From positions 1,736,001 through 1,800,000 of the forward strand of contig NZ_AP023180.1 of the NCBI RefSeq assembly GCF_013426915.1: 64,000 nucleotides of DNA. The letters run 5' to 3'. The notes under the pieces were generated by a model. It made no database searches, was not told the DNA's origin, and was given only the letters and a program-made list of their open reading frames with translations. This document shows, in pieces, positions 46,901 through 55,603 of the stretch (position 1 is the stretch's first letter; every line of letters starts with the position of its first letter). Source of the DNA: Paraburkholderia sp. PGU19. GTDB taxonomy: Bacteria > Pseudomonadota > Gammaproteobacteria > Burkholderiales > Burkholderiaceae. A program made the position numbers and the translations under genes.

Positions 46901-48421
46901 GTGAAGAACACCGCGTCCGTAATGAGGTCGTTGACAGGCAGACTTCGCAGATCCATCAAGCGCTTGCGGCCCCGCGGCCACGGCAACGCGCCGCACCGCG
47001 CGTTCATCCTGCTGCCCGCGCTGACCGTGCTGATCCTCGCTGTTTTGTGGATCACGATCCTGATGCGCCTGCGCGTCGAAGAGGCAGCCGCGCTGCACGA
47101 CGCGCGTGTCGCGGCCGGCACCGTCGCGAGCGCGCTCGACACGCACACGCTGAAAACGATTCACGACGTCGACGCGATTGCGCTGCTCGTCAAATACGGC
47201 TACGAAAGCTCGCCCGATACGTTCGACCTCAAGAAATACCAGGCCTACGGTCTCATCACCGCCGACACGGCGCTGCAAGTCACCTTAGCTGGCGCGGATG
47301 GCCATGTGATCACATCGACGATTCCGTTTTCCGGCGCCATCGACCTCAGCGATCGCAAGCACTTTCGCGTGCATCGCGAGCGAGCCGACGTCGGGCTGTT
47401 CCTCAGTGAACCGGTGATCGGCCGCATCTCGCGGCAATGGTCGATTCAGGCGACGCGACGCATCAACCGTCCGGACGGCAGCTTCGGTGGCGTCGTGATC
47501 GTGTCGGAGAATCCCGCCTGGCTCACCGACGGCTTTTACACGAGCGCCGCGCTCGGCGAGCACGGCATGATCGCGGTGCTGTCGGGCCGCGGTTCGATGC
47601 TGTCGCGCCGCGCAGGCGACGCGCCGAGCCGCACGGGCGACTCGCTGCCGACGGGCTACGTCGATCCGCACGGGAACGACGACACGTTCACCGACCCGAT
47701 CGACCGCGTGGAGCGCATCGTCGCGCACCGCGAGGTCAAGCGGTACGGGCTCACGGTGATGGCGGGCCTCTCCGTCGCCGAGACGCTCGACGACTACTAC
47801 CGGATGCGCCGCGTCTACGTGACGATGGCAAGCGTGATTTCGGCGATTCTGGTCGGACTGTCCACGTGGATCGCCGCGCTGATCCTGAAACTGCTGAAAG
47901 GCCGGGCGCAGTTGCACCGGCTCGCGCATACCGACCGTCTGACGGGTCTGTCCAATCGCGGCTGCATCATGGATCGGCTCGAGGAAGCCGTCGCCGCGCC
48001 GGACGCCGCTGGCCGCGTGGCCGTGATTTTCGTCGACCTGGACCGCTTCAAGGAACTCAACGATACGTTTGGCCATCATCTGGGCGACACGATTCTTGCT
48101 GAGATCGCGCGACGCCTGACGGATGTCGCGCAGGGCCGCGCGCAGGTCGGACGGCTGGGCGGCGACGAGTTCCTGGTCGTGATCGAGGACGACGCAGCGC
48201 AGGCGCCCGACGTCGCCGATGCGATCACGGCAGCGCTGGAGGTGCCCGTCAGCGTGCACGGCAATGCGTACCGCGTGTGCGCGAGCCTCGGCATCGCGGT
48301 GCTGCAACCGGGCGAACGCGCGGAGGATCTGGTGAAAAGCGCGGACCGGGTGATGTACGACGCCAAGGAGCTCAGCCGCGCGAACCGCGCGCCAAGGGCA
48401 AAGAATGCGCTCGTCGCGTGA
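46901..48421 (+). CDS. Membrane GGDEF diguanylate cyclase with periplasmic Cache-like sensor
   Basis: 506-residue protein. A membrane helix near residues 33-55 (AFILLPALTVLILAVLWITIL) and another near 305 enclose a periplasmic region of about 240 residues. That region has dCache-type features (AAGTVASALDTHTLKTIHDVDAIALLVKYG, then PIDLSDRKHF-like GAIDLSDRKHFRVH and EPVIGRISRQWSIQATRRI). The GGDEF domain has LGGDEF intact, but no RxxD I-site precedes it, so product inhibition through that site is not expected. The GTG at 46901 is a tentative start; an ATG lies seven codons later. It follows another cyclase gene by 209 bp. Confidence 0.86.
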   Translation: MKNTASVMRSLTGRLRRSIKRLRPRGHGNAPHRAFILLPALTVLILAVLWITILMRLRVEEAAALHDARVAAGTVASALDTHTLKTIHDVDAIALLVKYGYESSPDTFDLKKYQAYGLITADTALQVTLAGADGHVITSTIPFSGAIDLSDRKHFRVHRERADVGLFLSEPVIGRISRQWSIQATRRINRPDGSFGGVVIVSENPAWLTDGFYTSAALGEHGMIAVLSGRGSMLSRRAGDAPSRTGDSLPTGYVDPHGNDDTFTDPIDRVERIVAHREVKRYGLTVMAGLSVAETLDDYYRMRRVYVTMASVISAILVGLSTWIAALILKLLKGRAQLHRLAHTDRLTGLSNRGCIMDRLEEAVAAPDAAGRVAVIFVDLDRFKELNDTFGHHLGDTILAEIARRLTDVAQGRAQVGRLGGDEFLVVIEDDAAQAPDVADAITAALEVPVSVHGNAYRVCASLGIAVLQPGERAEDLVKSADRVMYDAKELSRANRAPRAKNALVA

Positions 48422-48549
48422 TACGGGGACAATTCGGGGCAGAACCAACACAACGCATTCGGCGCATCGCTTGCTCGCGACGAAACGAATGCTCTACAAC
48501 GAGGGGGAAACGGCTCAAGCTTTGCGGCTTGCTGTCGTTAGCGCAGGGT

Positions 48550-48741
48550 ATGGAAAAGAAACTCGCACAACGCATCGTCAGTTCAGCGCACCGCGCAGCA
48601 GAAGCGATCGCGAACGCCCGCACGGATCTGCCCGAAGTCCAGCGGGATCAGTTGTACAGCCGTGTGTTCATCGGGCTGCTGGAAGACAATGTCGGCGCCG
48701 CAAACATCGGCGAACTCATCGACTCGCTCGCCAGGCCCTGA
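48550..48741 (+). CDS. Small helical protein, function unknown
   Basis: 63-residue predicted soluble protein (MEKKLAQRIVSSAHRAAEAIANAR ... GELIDSLARP), mainly helical and Ala-rich. No family is recognised and no strong Shine-Dalgarno is seen. It lies 128 bp after the Cache-GGDEF gene in the same direction and is convergent with the MocR gene. Codon use is like that of the neighbours, which supports a real gene. Confidence 0.5.
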   Translation: MEKKLAQRIVSSAHRAAEAIANARTDLPEVQRDQLYSRVFIGLLEDNVGAANIGELIDSLARP

Positions 48742-48765
48742 CGTTTCCGCTCGCGCTTGCCGTGC

Positions 48766-50175
48766 TCAGCCCCGGCCGATTCGCTCGATGAAGCGCCACA
48801 ACGCGTCGTCGGTCGAATGCGGGACGTTGAAGCGGAACCACGCGCTCGGCGCATCGTCGGGACGGAAATAGGAACCGGGCGCGAGCCAGATGCCATCCGA
48901 CAGCGCCGCCGTCGCGATCTCGCCCGCGCGCTCGGGCTCCACGGGCAAGCGGGCGAACAGGAACAGTCCCGCGCGCGGCCGGTGAAAGGCTTCCAGCCCC
49001 AGCGCATCCAGCCGTTCCTCGACGATCGCGTGCGCGGCGCGCAACCTGTCATTGACCTGCTCGACATGCCGCGCATAGCGCCCTTCGTGCAGCACCTTGT
49101 CGACGATCCGCTCGATCGCCTCCGACGACGTCAATCCCACCGCCATCTTCGTGCGCGCCAGCTCCCGCAGCACGTCGCGCTCGGCGACCACGTAACCGCA
49201 GCGCAGCGCGGGCGTCACGGTCTTCGAAAAGCCGCTGATGTAGAGCACGCGCCGCAGCCCTTCCATGGCCGCGAAAATCGGCGCGCCGGGCGAGCCAAGC
49301 TCGCGGCTCACGTCGTCCTCGATCACCCACATGCGGTTGCGCTCGGCGATCTGCAGCAGGCGGAATGCGGACGCCATGCCGTAGGTCGCGCCCGTCGGAT
49401 TCTGCAAGGTCGTGTTGACGAAGATCGCCTTCGGATGATGCGCGTCGACGATTTGCTCCAGCACGTCCGTATCGATGCCCGCCGGCGTGCGCGGCACGCC
49501 GATGACGTTCAACCCGGCGAGCTTCAGAATTTGCAGCAGGTTGCAGTAGCCGGGATCTTCGACGACGACGGTATCTCCCGCGCGCAGCAGCGTGCGCACG
49601 ATCAGATCGAGCGCCTGGGTCGCACCCTGCGTCAGCAGCACGTTCGACACCTCGACGGGCAGGCCGCGCCGGTCCATCTGCTCGGCGATCTTCGCGCGCA
49701 GCGGCGCGAAGCCGTACGGATGCCCGTAATCACCAAGGCGCGCGGCGGGCACGCGGCTCATCGCGCGAAATGCGTGCTGCATGCCCGTTTCGTTGATCCA
49801 TTCGTTCGGCAGCCAGCCGCCGCCCGCCTTGATCGGCATGGAATGGTCGGCGAACACGTCGGACAGCAGCCACGTCGCGGTGAGGCTGGGCGGCTGCCAA
49901 TCGACGGTATTCGCGTGCGCGGCCCGCGCGCGCGGCGCGACGCGATAGCCGGAGCCGCGCCGTGCTGTCACGAGGCCCATCGACACGAGCCGGTTGTACG
50001 CCTCAGTCACCGTGAAGGTGCTCAGCGAATGCGATTGCGCAAGCTGCCGCACCGACGGCAACAGCGCGCCGGCGCGCAGCGCCTGGCTGTCGATCGCATG
50101 TGTGAAGCCTTGCACGACCTGCTCGACGAGCGTCGGCGCCAGGCGTCGGTCACGATCCAGTTCGAGTTCGATCAT
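48766..50175 (-). CDS. MocR-type regulator: GntR HTH fused to aminotransferase class I domain
   Basis: 469-residue PLP-dependent transcription factor. Residues about 1-80 are a GntR winged helix (AGALLPSVRQLAQSHSLSTFTVTEAYNRLVSMGLVTARRGSGYRV). The rest is a fold-type-I aminotransferase with the PLP Lys in SGFSKTVTPALRCGYV and other cofactor contacts (QGATQALDLI, NPTGATYG). A GTG start at 50220 would add 15 residues; I prefer the ATG at 50175, which fits family N-termini. It is divergent from an omega-aminotransferase gene, which it very probably controls. Direct repeats in the 153-bp gap fit MocR binding. Confidence 0.87.
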   Translation of the reverse strand: MIELELDRDRRLAPTLVEQVVQGFTHAIDSQALRAGALLPSVRQLAQSHSLSTFTVTEAYNRLVSMGLVTARRGSGYRVAPRARAAHANTVDWQPPSLTATWLLSDVFADHSMPIKAGGGWLPNEWINETGMQHAFRAMSRVPAARLGDYGHPYGFAPLRAKIAEQMDRRGLPVEVSNVLLTQGATQALDLIVRTLLRAGDTVVVEDPGYCNLLQILKLAGLNVIGVPRTPAGIDTDVLEQIVDAHHPKAIFVNTTLQNPTGATYGMASAFRLLQIAERNRMWVIEDDVSRELGSPGAPIFAAMEGLRRVLYISGFSKTVTPALRCGYVVAERDVLRELARTKMAVGLTSSEAIERIVDKVLHEGRYARHVEQVNDRLRAAHAIVEERLDALGLEAFHRPRAGLFLFARLPVEPERAGEIATAALSDGIWLAPGSYFRPDDAPSAWFRFNVPHSTDDALWRFIERIGRG

Positions 50176-50214
50176 CAGGGTTAATCCAGACGGCAACGGA
50201 TACTGCGCCGATTT

Positions 50215-50269
50215 CAGCACAGTTTGACCGATTCGACCAGCACAGTTAGCAGCGCAGTGAGTGAACTGT
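50215..50269. promoter_or_regulatory. CAGCACAGTT direct repeats plus inverted AACTGT: candidate MocR operator
   Basis: CAGCACAGTT occurs at 50215-50224 and 50238-50247, 23 bp apart, and the inverted core AACTGT lies at 50264-50269. MocR regulators of known systems bind direct repeats, often with an added inverted element. The site is centred between the MocR gene and the divergent aminotransferase. If the upstream GTG start were used for MocR, the first repeat would overlap its start codon. Confidence 0.5.
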
Positions 50270-50328
50270 TTATGTCCGCCATTTAACCTCGGACGCTACA
50301 GTTTCGCTATCCATTCGAGGAGAAACTC

Positions 50329-51657
50329 ATGACTTCGCGCCCTGTAATCGACGATCTGTCGAATTTCTGGATGCCTTTCACCGCCAACCGTCAGTTCAAG
50401 TCGGCGCCGCGCCTGCTGGAATCGGCGAAAGGCATGTACTACCGCTCCACCGACGGGCGCGACGTGCTCGACGCGTGCGCGGGCCTGTGGTGCGTGAACG
50501 CGGGTCATGGCCGCGACGAGATCGTCGCCGCCGTCCAGAAACAGGCCGCGACGCTCGATTTCGCGCCGACCTTTCAGATGGGTCACCCGCTCGCGTTCGA
50601 AGCGGCGTCGAAAGTCGCGGAACTGATGCCCGAAGGGCTAGACCGCGTGTTCTTCACGAACTCCGGCTCGGAGTCGGTCGATACCGCGCTGAAGATCGCG
50701 CTCGCCTATCACCGCGCGCGCGGCGAAGGACAGCGCACGCGCCTGATCGGCCGCGAGCGCGGCTATCACGGCGTCGGCTTTGGCGGCATTTCGGTTGGCG
50801 GCATTGCGCCGAACCGCAAGACGTTCTCGGGCGCGCTTCTGCCGTCCGTCGATCACCTGCCGCACACGCACAACCTCGAACACAACGCGTTCTCGAAGGG
50901 CCAACCGGCCTGGGGCGCGCATCTCGCCGACGAACTGGAGCGCATCGTCACGCTGCACGACGCGTCGACGATCGCCGCCGTGATCGTCGAACCCGTGGCG
51001 GGCTCGACGGGCGTGCTGATCCCGCCGCAAGGCTATCTGCAGAAGCTGCGCGATATCTGCACGAAGCACGGCATCCTGCTGATTTTCGACGAAGTGATCA
51101 CGGGATTTGGGCGTCTGGGCGCGGCAACGGCCAGCGAGTATTTCGGCGTGAAGCCCGATCTGCTGACGATGGCCAAGGCGATCAACAACGCCTCCGTGCC
51201 GATGGGCGCCGTCGCGGCGAGCCGCACGGTGCACGACACGATCATCAACGCCGGCGCGCAAGGCGCGATCGAACTGTTCCACGGCTACACGTACTCGGCG
51301 CACCCGCTCGCCGCTGCCGCCTGCGTGGCGACGCTCGACCTGTATCGCAGCGAAGGGCTGTTCGAGCGCGCCGCGACGATGGCGCCGAAGTTCGAAGCCG
51401 CCGTTCACGCGCTGCGCGACGCGAAGCACGTGAAGGACATCCGCAACCTCGGCATGGTCGCGGGCATCGAACTGGAGCCGCGCGACGGCGCGCCGGGCGC
51501 CCGCGCGTACGAGGCGTTCGTCAAGTGCTTCGAGGCAGGCGTGCTGATCCGCTTCACGGGCGACATTCTGGCCTTCTCGCCGCCCCTGATCATCGACGAA
51601 GCGCAGATCGACCAGATCTTCCAGACCGTCCGCAACGCGCTGGCATCCATCCAGTAA
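50329..51657 (+). CDS. Omega-amino acid:pyruvate aminotransferase (class III)
   Basis: 442-residue PLP enzyme. The N-terminus DDLSNFWMPFTANRQFKSAPRLLESAKGMYY is typical of beta-alanine/omega-amino acid:pyruvate transaminases. The class-III signature is LLIFDEVITGFGRLGAATASEYFGVKPDLLTMAKAINN, with the PLP Lys in MAKAINN. NSGSESVDTALKIA and GYHGVGFGG are further active-site segments. It would transfer an amino group from beta-alanine, polyamine-derived amino acids or similar omega-amines to pyruvate. No aldehyde dehydrogenase partner follows; a hairpin closes the transcript. The divergent MocR gene is the likely regulator. Confidence 0.9.
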   Translation: MTSRPVIDDLSNFWMPFTANRQFKSAPRLLESAKGMYYRSTDGRDVLDACAGLWCVNAGHGRDEIVAAVQKQAATLDFAPTFQMGHPLAFEAASKVAELMPEGLDRVFFTNSGSESVDTALKIALAYHRARGEGQRTRLIGRERGYHGVGFGGISVGGIAPNRKTFSGALLPSVDHLPHTHNLEHNAFSKGQPAWGAHLADELERIVTLHDASTIAAVIVEPVAGSTGVLIPPQGYLQKLRDICTKHGILLIFDEVITGFGRLGAATASEYFGVKPDLLTMAKAINNASVPMGAVAASRTVHDTIINAGAQGAIELFHGYTYSAHPLAAAACVATLDLYRSEGLFERAATMAPKFEAAVHALRDAKHVKDIRNLGMVAGIELEPRDGAPGARAYEAFVKCFEAGVLIRFTGDILAFSPPLIIDEAQIDQIFQTVRNALASIQ

Positions 51658-51670
51658 GGCGTCTTGCAGG

Positions 51671-51718
51671 CCGCTGCGGCTCGCCGCCGGTCGTTTAAAC
51701 GACGGCGAGCGCAGCGGC
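51671..51718. terminator. Long imperfect hairpin between convergent aminotransferase and DUF6496 genes
   Basis: CCGCTGCGGCTCGCCG at 51671-51686 pairs with CGGCGAGCGCAGCGG at 51703-51717, with an inner stem GTCGTTT/AAACGAC. Minor bulges are present. It begins 14 bp after one stop and ends 18 bp before the other, so it probably serves both strands. Confidence 0.6.
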
Positions 51719-51735
51719 GGTTCTCCCGCTAGCTT

Positions 51736-52284
51736 TCAATGATGCGCACGCGCGGCCCGCGTATGCGCAGCCTTCTTCGCGGCCGCCGACCTTCCCGCCG
51801 CGCCCTTCGTCGCAGCCGCCCTCTTCGCCGCAGCCGAGCGGCTCGCGGCCGGACGGCGCGCTGCCGCTGCCTTGGCCTGCTTCGACAACGCATCCTTCGG
51901 TGCGCCTTGTCCGCTTTCGTGTTTCAGCACGGCCTCGGCAACACGCGAGCGCTTCGCCGTCGATTCGCTGCTCGGACGGCGTGCGGCCGTGGTCTTCGAA
52001 GCTGATTTCGCCGTGGCTTTCTGCGCGGCTGTGTGCTCAGCGGCTGCGGCTTTCTTGCGCATGGCCGCGCTCGTCGTTCCCGTCTTCGGCTGCTTCAGCG
52101 CGACGCCCGCGCGGCGCGCCTTCGACAAGCCGATTGCGATTGCCTGCTTCGCCGATTTGACGCCGTGCTTGCCTTCGCGCACGTGGTCGATTTCTTCCTT
52201 CACGAATTCGCCCGCTTGAGTGCTCGCCGACTTGCCGGCGCGCTTGTCGGCGGCGGCACGCTTGAGGGTTGCTTTATCAGGCAT
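51736..52284 (-). CDS. DUF6496 / histone-like Lys-Ala-rich protein
   Basis: 182-residue very basic protein. The N-terminal part has the DUF6496-type segment KRAGKSASTQAGEFVKEEIDHVREGKHGVKSAKQAIAIGLSKARRAGV. The C-terminal 110 residues are repetitive Ala/Lys/Arg with many AAKRAAA and AAKKAA motifs, like histone H1 tails, and should bind nucleic acid. The ATG at 52284 has GGGAGC upstream; a longer open frame is ignored. Proteins of this kind are frequent in Burkholderiales, with no proven role. Convergent with the aminotransferase gene. Confidence 0.72.
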   Translation of the reverse strand: MPDKATLKRAAADKRAGKSASTQAGEFVKEEIDHVREGKHGVKSAKQAIAIGLSKARRAGVALKQPKTGTTSAAMRKKAAAAEHTAAQKATAKSASKTTAARRPSSESTAKRSRVAEAVLKHESGQGAPKDALSKQAKAAAARRPAASRSAAAKRAAATKGAAGRSAAAKKAAHTRAARAHH

Positions 52285-52540
52285 GACAGTGCTCCCGTTG
52301 AATGGTGGCCTTGTCATACGCAGCAACGGGTGTGCCTTGTCCTTGCTGACGGCTGTCCTGGCTCGAAAGCCCTGCGTTTTTGCGGTCGTCCAACCGCTCG
52401 CCAGGCGAAGGAATGCTTCGATTCGCGCTGCCTGGCAATCACGACGCAAGCGGCCACAAGCACAACGAGGCCTGCGCAATGCGCCGATAGCGTCTATGGT
52501 TTACGTCAAAGGCGGCGATGCAACCGTCAGGAGACGCCTC

Positions 52541-52792
52541 ATGAACACACAGACAGTCAGGGCAGGCGCCCATATCGAAGGGATTCACTGGGTGGCGGAA
52601 TACGCGGAGACGATGCATGAGATTCGCATCTTCCGCGAAGGCCAGGAAGTGGACGTGCACAATGCGCCATCGACGCTGTTCGGCGACGAAGAGAACGCCG
52701 GTTCGAAAAGCTGCGCGGACCATCGCGCGGCGGAAGCGGCCGTGCTCGCGTATCTGCGCCATTTCGTGGCCGAGCACGACGCCGAGGAATGA
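52541..52792 (+). CDS. Small soluble protein, function unknown
   Basis: 83-residue acidic protein (MNTQTVRAGAHIEGIHWVAEYAETMHEIRIF ... HFVAEHDAEE). CAGGAG is placed ideally before the ATG at 52541, which supports expression. I recognise no family. It is divergent from the DUF6496 gene and convergent with the binding-protein gene, with a perfect hairpin right after its stop. Confidence 0.6.
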   Translation: MNTQTVRAGAHIEGIHWVAEYAETMHEIRIFREGQEVDVHNAPSTLFGDEENAGSKSCADHRAAEAAVLAYLRHFVAEHDAEE

Positions 52793-52806
52793 CGGCGCAC
52801 GAATAA

Positions 52807-52832
52807 GAAGGCCAGCCGTACGGCTGGCCTTC
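52807..52832. terminator. Perfect 26-bp palindrome, bidirectional terminator
   Basis: GAAGGCCAGCC-GTAC-GGCTGGCCTTC is a perfect inverted repeat lying 15 bp after the stop of the small gene and 27 bp beyond the stop of the convergent binding-protein gene. It is a good candidate for a shared terminator. Confidence 0.7.
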
Positions 52833-52858
52833 GGGACGCGTCTTACCTGTTCGCGCAA

Positions 52859-54067
52859 TCAGTCCGCGGGACGCAGTTTCTTCACTTCGGCGTCGGACGG
52901 CTGCACGCTCGCGCCGTCGATATAGCGATACGACGTCATCACGCCCTTGCCGTCCTTCAACGCGGTCACGCCGACGAACGCGCCCATCGTCGACTGGTTG
53001 TCCTGCGGGCGATACGTGATCGGCCCGAACGGCGTATCGACATTCAAGCCCTTGAACGCGGCTGCGAGCTTGTCGGGATCGGTTGAGCCCGCCTTCTTGA
53101 TGCCGTTCGCAATCGACATCAGCGCCGCATAGCCGACCACCGAACCGAGGCGCGGATAGTCGCGATATTTCGCTTCGTAGTCCGCGACGAACTTCTTGTT
53201 GGCGGGTGTATCGATGGAATACCACGGGTAGCCCGTCACGATCCAGCCGGTGGGCGCTTCTGCGCCGAGTGTATCGAGATAATCCGGCTCGCCCGTCAGC
53301 AGCGACACGACGCTGCGGTCCTTGAAGAGCCCGCGCGTGTTGCCCTCGCGAACGAACTTGCCGAGGTCTGCGCTGAACAGCACGTTGAAGATCGCGTCGG
53401 GCTTCGCGTCGGCGAGCGCCTGCACGGTCGAGCCGGCATCCAGGTTGCCGAGTGGCGTGGCCTGTTCGGTGACGAACTCGACGTCGGGCTGCGCGGCCTT
53501 CAGCAGCTTCTTGAACGTCGCCGCCGCCGACTGGCCGTATTCATAGTTCGGGTACACGAGCGCCCAGCGCTTTTTCTTCAGCTTTGCCGCTTCGGGCACG
53601 AGCATCGCGACCTGCATGTAGGTGGAAGGACGCAGGCGGTAGGTGTACTTGTTGCCGTCGGCCCAGACGATCTTGTCGGTGAGCGGCTCGGCGGCGAGGA
53701 AGAACATGCGCTTCTGCTTCGCGAAGTCCGTTAGCGCGAGGCCCGTGTTCGACAGATAGCCGCCGAACAGCAGTTGCACCTGCTCGCGGGCGATGAGTTC
53801 TTGCGCGACGCGGATCGTGTCGCCGGGGTTCGCGTTGTCGTCGCGTGAGACGACTTCGAGCTTTTTGCCTAGCACGCCGCCAGTTGCGTTTATCTGATCC
53901 AGTGCGAGATTCCAGCCGTTTTTATAGGGCATCAGGAACGCGGGCTGTGCCTTGTAGCTGTTGATTTCGCCGATTTTGATGGTTTGTTGTGCGGAAGCGC
54001 TTAGGGCCGTCAGCGAGACGGCTAGTGAAGCTGCAATGCGGAATGTCCATGCTGCGCGCGAGGTCAT
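52859..54067 (-). CDS. Branched-chain-amino-acid-type ABC transporter substrate-binding protein
   Basis: 402-residue periplasmic binding protein of the Peripla_BP_6 type (LivK/AmiC-like). A signal peptide ends at ALSASA. The mature part starts QTIKIGEINSYKAQPAFLMPYKNGWNLALDQINATGGVLGKKLEVVSRDDNANPGDTIR, which is the family hallmark. MTSRAAW at 54067 is the natural start. Its permease and ATPase genes lie upstream on the same strand but are separated by repeat element 2 and an IS30 insertion. It may once have been co-transcribed with them. The ligand could be an amino acid, an amide or an aromatic acid; sequence does not settle it. Confidence 0.87.
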   Translation of the reverse strand: MTSRAAWTFRIAASLAVSLTALSASAQQTIKIGEINSYKAQPAFLMPYKNGWNLALDQINATGGVLGKKLEVVSRDDNANPGDTIRVAQELIAREQVQLLFGGYLSNTGLALTDFAKQKRMFFLAAEPLTDKIVWADGNKYTYRLRPSTYMQVAMLVPEAAKLKKKRWALVYPNYEYGQSAAATFKKLLKAAQPDVEFVTEQATPLGNLDAGSTVQALADAKPDAIFNVLFSADLGKFVREGNTRGLFKDRSVVSLLTGEPDYLDTLGAEAPTGWIVTGYPWYSIDTPANKKFVADYEAKYRDYPRLGSVVGYAALMSIANGIKKAGSTDPDKLAAAFKGLNVDTPFGPITYRPQDNQSTMGAFVGVTALKDGKGVMTSYRYIDGASVQPSDAEVKKLRPAD

Positions 54068-54207
54068 GCGGTGGCTCCGTTTTATTTGTCCGTTCAGGGG
54101 TACGGGTGGGACGTGCGAAGGTTGAATCGTACCGGTTCTTTGCGTTCGCGGTGTGGGGTGGGTTGGTCGGTGTTTCTGCCTTTGCGGCGCAGGCGTTGCC
54201 GTTCGGT

Positions 54208-54402
54208 GTTTTTGGCATCTGCGTTGGCGCCTGTGCGGCGCGGGCGGTTTGGTTTGGTTTGCTTGTGGTTGCGCTGGCATCCGCGCTTTGCCTTCGCGGC
54301 GCGGTCGGTTTGGTTTGCCCGTGTTTGCGCTGGCATCCGCGCTTTGCCTTTGCGGCGCGGGCGTTGGTTTTGGTTTGCTTGTGTTTGCGCTGGCATCCGC
54401 GA
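54208..54402. repeat. Tandem array of 56-60 bp units
   Basis: Degenerate tandem units each begin GCGCTGGCATCCGCG (54271, 54327 and 54387, periods 56 and 60), with a diverged unit before them near 54208. Between them lie GT-rich stretches like GGTTTGGTTTGCTTGTG. The array is the outer left arm of element 2; inverted single units occur on the right side near 56160-56230. A comparable array with 61-63 bp periods lies at 59914-60055 in copy 3. Confidence 0.75.
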
Positions 54403-54478
54403 TTTGTTAGCGTGCTTCACGCGTCGCCCCTGTGCGGGGCGGCACCTACTTTTCTTTGCCGCCGCAAAGAAAAGTAGG

Positions 54479-55603
54479 GGCGGTTTCAAAGACCAAGTGC
54501 AACAGCGGGGTTGATTTCGATTCCCTGCTTCTTGCAGTTTTCAATAAAGACTTGCGCGGGCGTTCTCCAGCCGAGCGTCTTGCGCGGACGGTTGTTCATC
54601 TCTATCGCAATCATGTCGAGCTGGCGCTGCGAGAGCACGGACAGGTCCGCGCCCTTGGGCAGGTACTGGCGCAACAGACCGTTGGTGTTCTCACAGATGC
54701 CGCGCTGCCACGGGCTGTGTGGATCGCAGAAGTAGATGCGCATGCCCGTTGCTTTGGCCAGTTCCTTGTGCAGTGCCATCTCCTTGCCCTGATCGTAGGT
54801 CAGCGTCTTGAGCAGTTCCGGGTCAAGCGGCGCAAACGCTGCGCTGTAGCCCCGCAACGCCGCTTCCGCCGTGCTGTCATCCATCTTGACCAGCATCAGG
54901 AACAGCGTGCTGCGATCGATCAGCGTGCCCACCGCCGAGCGGTTTCCTGCCCCCTTGATGAGATCGCCTTCCCAGTGTCCGGCAAGCACCCGCTCGTTCG
55001 CCTCCGGGGGGCGCACATGGATGCTGACCATGTCAGTGAGCTTGCCACGCCGGTCTTCGCCGCGCGAGCGGGGTCTGCGCGTGCTGCGTCCCCGTCTGAG
55101 CAGCGCGATCAGCTCGCGTTTGAGCTCGCCCCGAGGCATGGCATAGATGGCGTGATAGATGGTTTCGTGAGACACGTTCAGGGTGGGCTCATCCGGATGC
55201 GCCTGCTTCAGCTGCGCACTGATCTGCTCGGGTGAATGGCATTTGGCCAGCAGTTCACGCACCTGCGGCCACAGCGGCCCATCGACGTGCAGCTTGCGTT
55301 CCCGCCGAGGCTTGCGCCGCAGTCTGCCTGCCCGCAAACCCGCACGCCTTGAATTGTAACCGCCGGCGATCGGCGGTCGTCCCATCGTTGCGCGCTCGTG
55401 AGCCGGTTTCCAGTCATTGCGCTTCAGTTCGCGACTGATCGTACTGGGTGAGCGCACAAGCGCACGCGCGATCTCGCGCGTGCTCTTGTCCTCAAACTTC
55501 ATTGTAAAGATCACACCGCGCTCTTCGGCGCTCAGCTGTTCGTAGTTTTTTCCCATGCAACGTATCCTAAACGGAAGTGTTGCACTTGCATCTTGAAACC
55601 GCC
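54479..55603 (-). mobile_element. IS30-family insertion sequence, complete, 1125 bp
   Basis: Terminal inverted repeats of 26 bp start GGCGGTTTCAA and end AAGTGCAACA on both sides, matching at 22 of 26 positions. A 3-bp direct duplication AGG flanks it (54476-54478 and 55604-55606), as expected for IS30. One intact transposase gene fills it. It is inserted exactly at the outer edge of the left 34-bp hairpin of repeat element 2. The other two element copies show the uninterrupted sequence. The intact ends and gene suggest a recent or still-active insertion. Confidence 0.92.
54486..55556 (-). CDS. IS30-family transposase
   Basis: 356-residue DDE transposase. The N-terminal HTH_38-type domain reads QLSAEERGVIFTMKFEDKSTREIARALVRSPSTISRELKRN. 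The rve/integrase core holds the catalytic acids D198 (HWEGDLI), D255 (TYDQGKE) and E289 (RGICENTNG), with 33 residues between the last two, the classic IS30 spacing. The gene is intact and spans almost the whole element; its stop TGA lies inside the left inverted repeat. Confidence 0.95.
   Translation of the reverse strand: MGKNYEQLSAEERGVIFTMKFEDKSTREIARALVRSPSTISRELKRNDWKPAHERATMGRPPIAGGYNSRRAGLRAGRLRRKPRRERKLHVDGPLWPQVRELLAKCHSPEQISAQLKQAHPDEPTLNVSHETIYHAIYAMPRGELKRELIALLRRGRSTRRPRSRGEDRRGKLTDMVSIHVRPPEANERVLAGHWEGDLIKGAGNRSAVGTLIDRSTLFLMLVKMDDSTAEAALRGYSAAFAPLDPELLKTLTYDQGKEMALHKELAKATGMRIYFCDPHSPWQRGICENTNGLLRQYLPKGADLSVLSQRQLDMIAIEMNNRPRKTLGWRTPAQVFIENCKKQGIEINPAVALGL

Noticed and set aside
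54208..54402. Possible CRISPR array
   Set aside because: Units of 56-60 bp follow each other without distinct spacers, the intervening sequence is itself repeated and GT-rich, and no cas genes are present.
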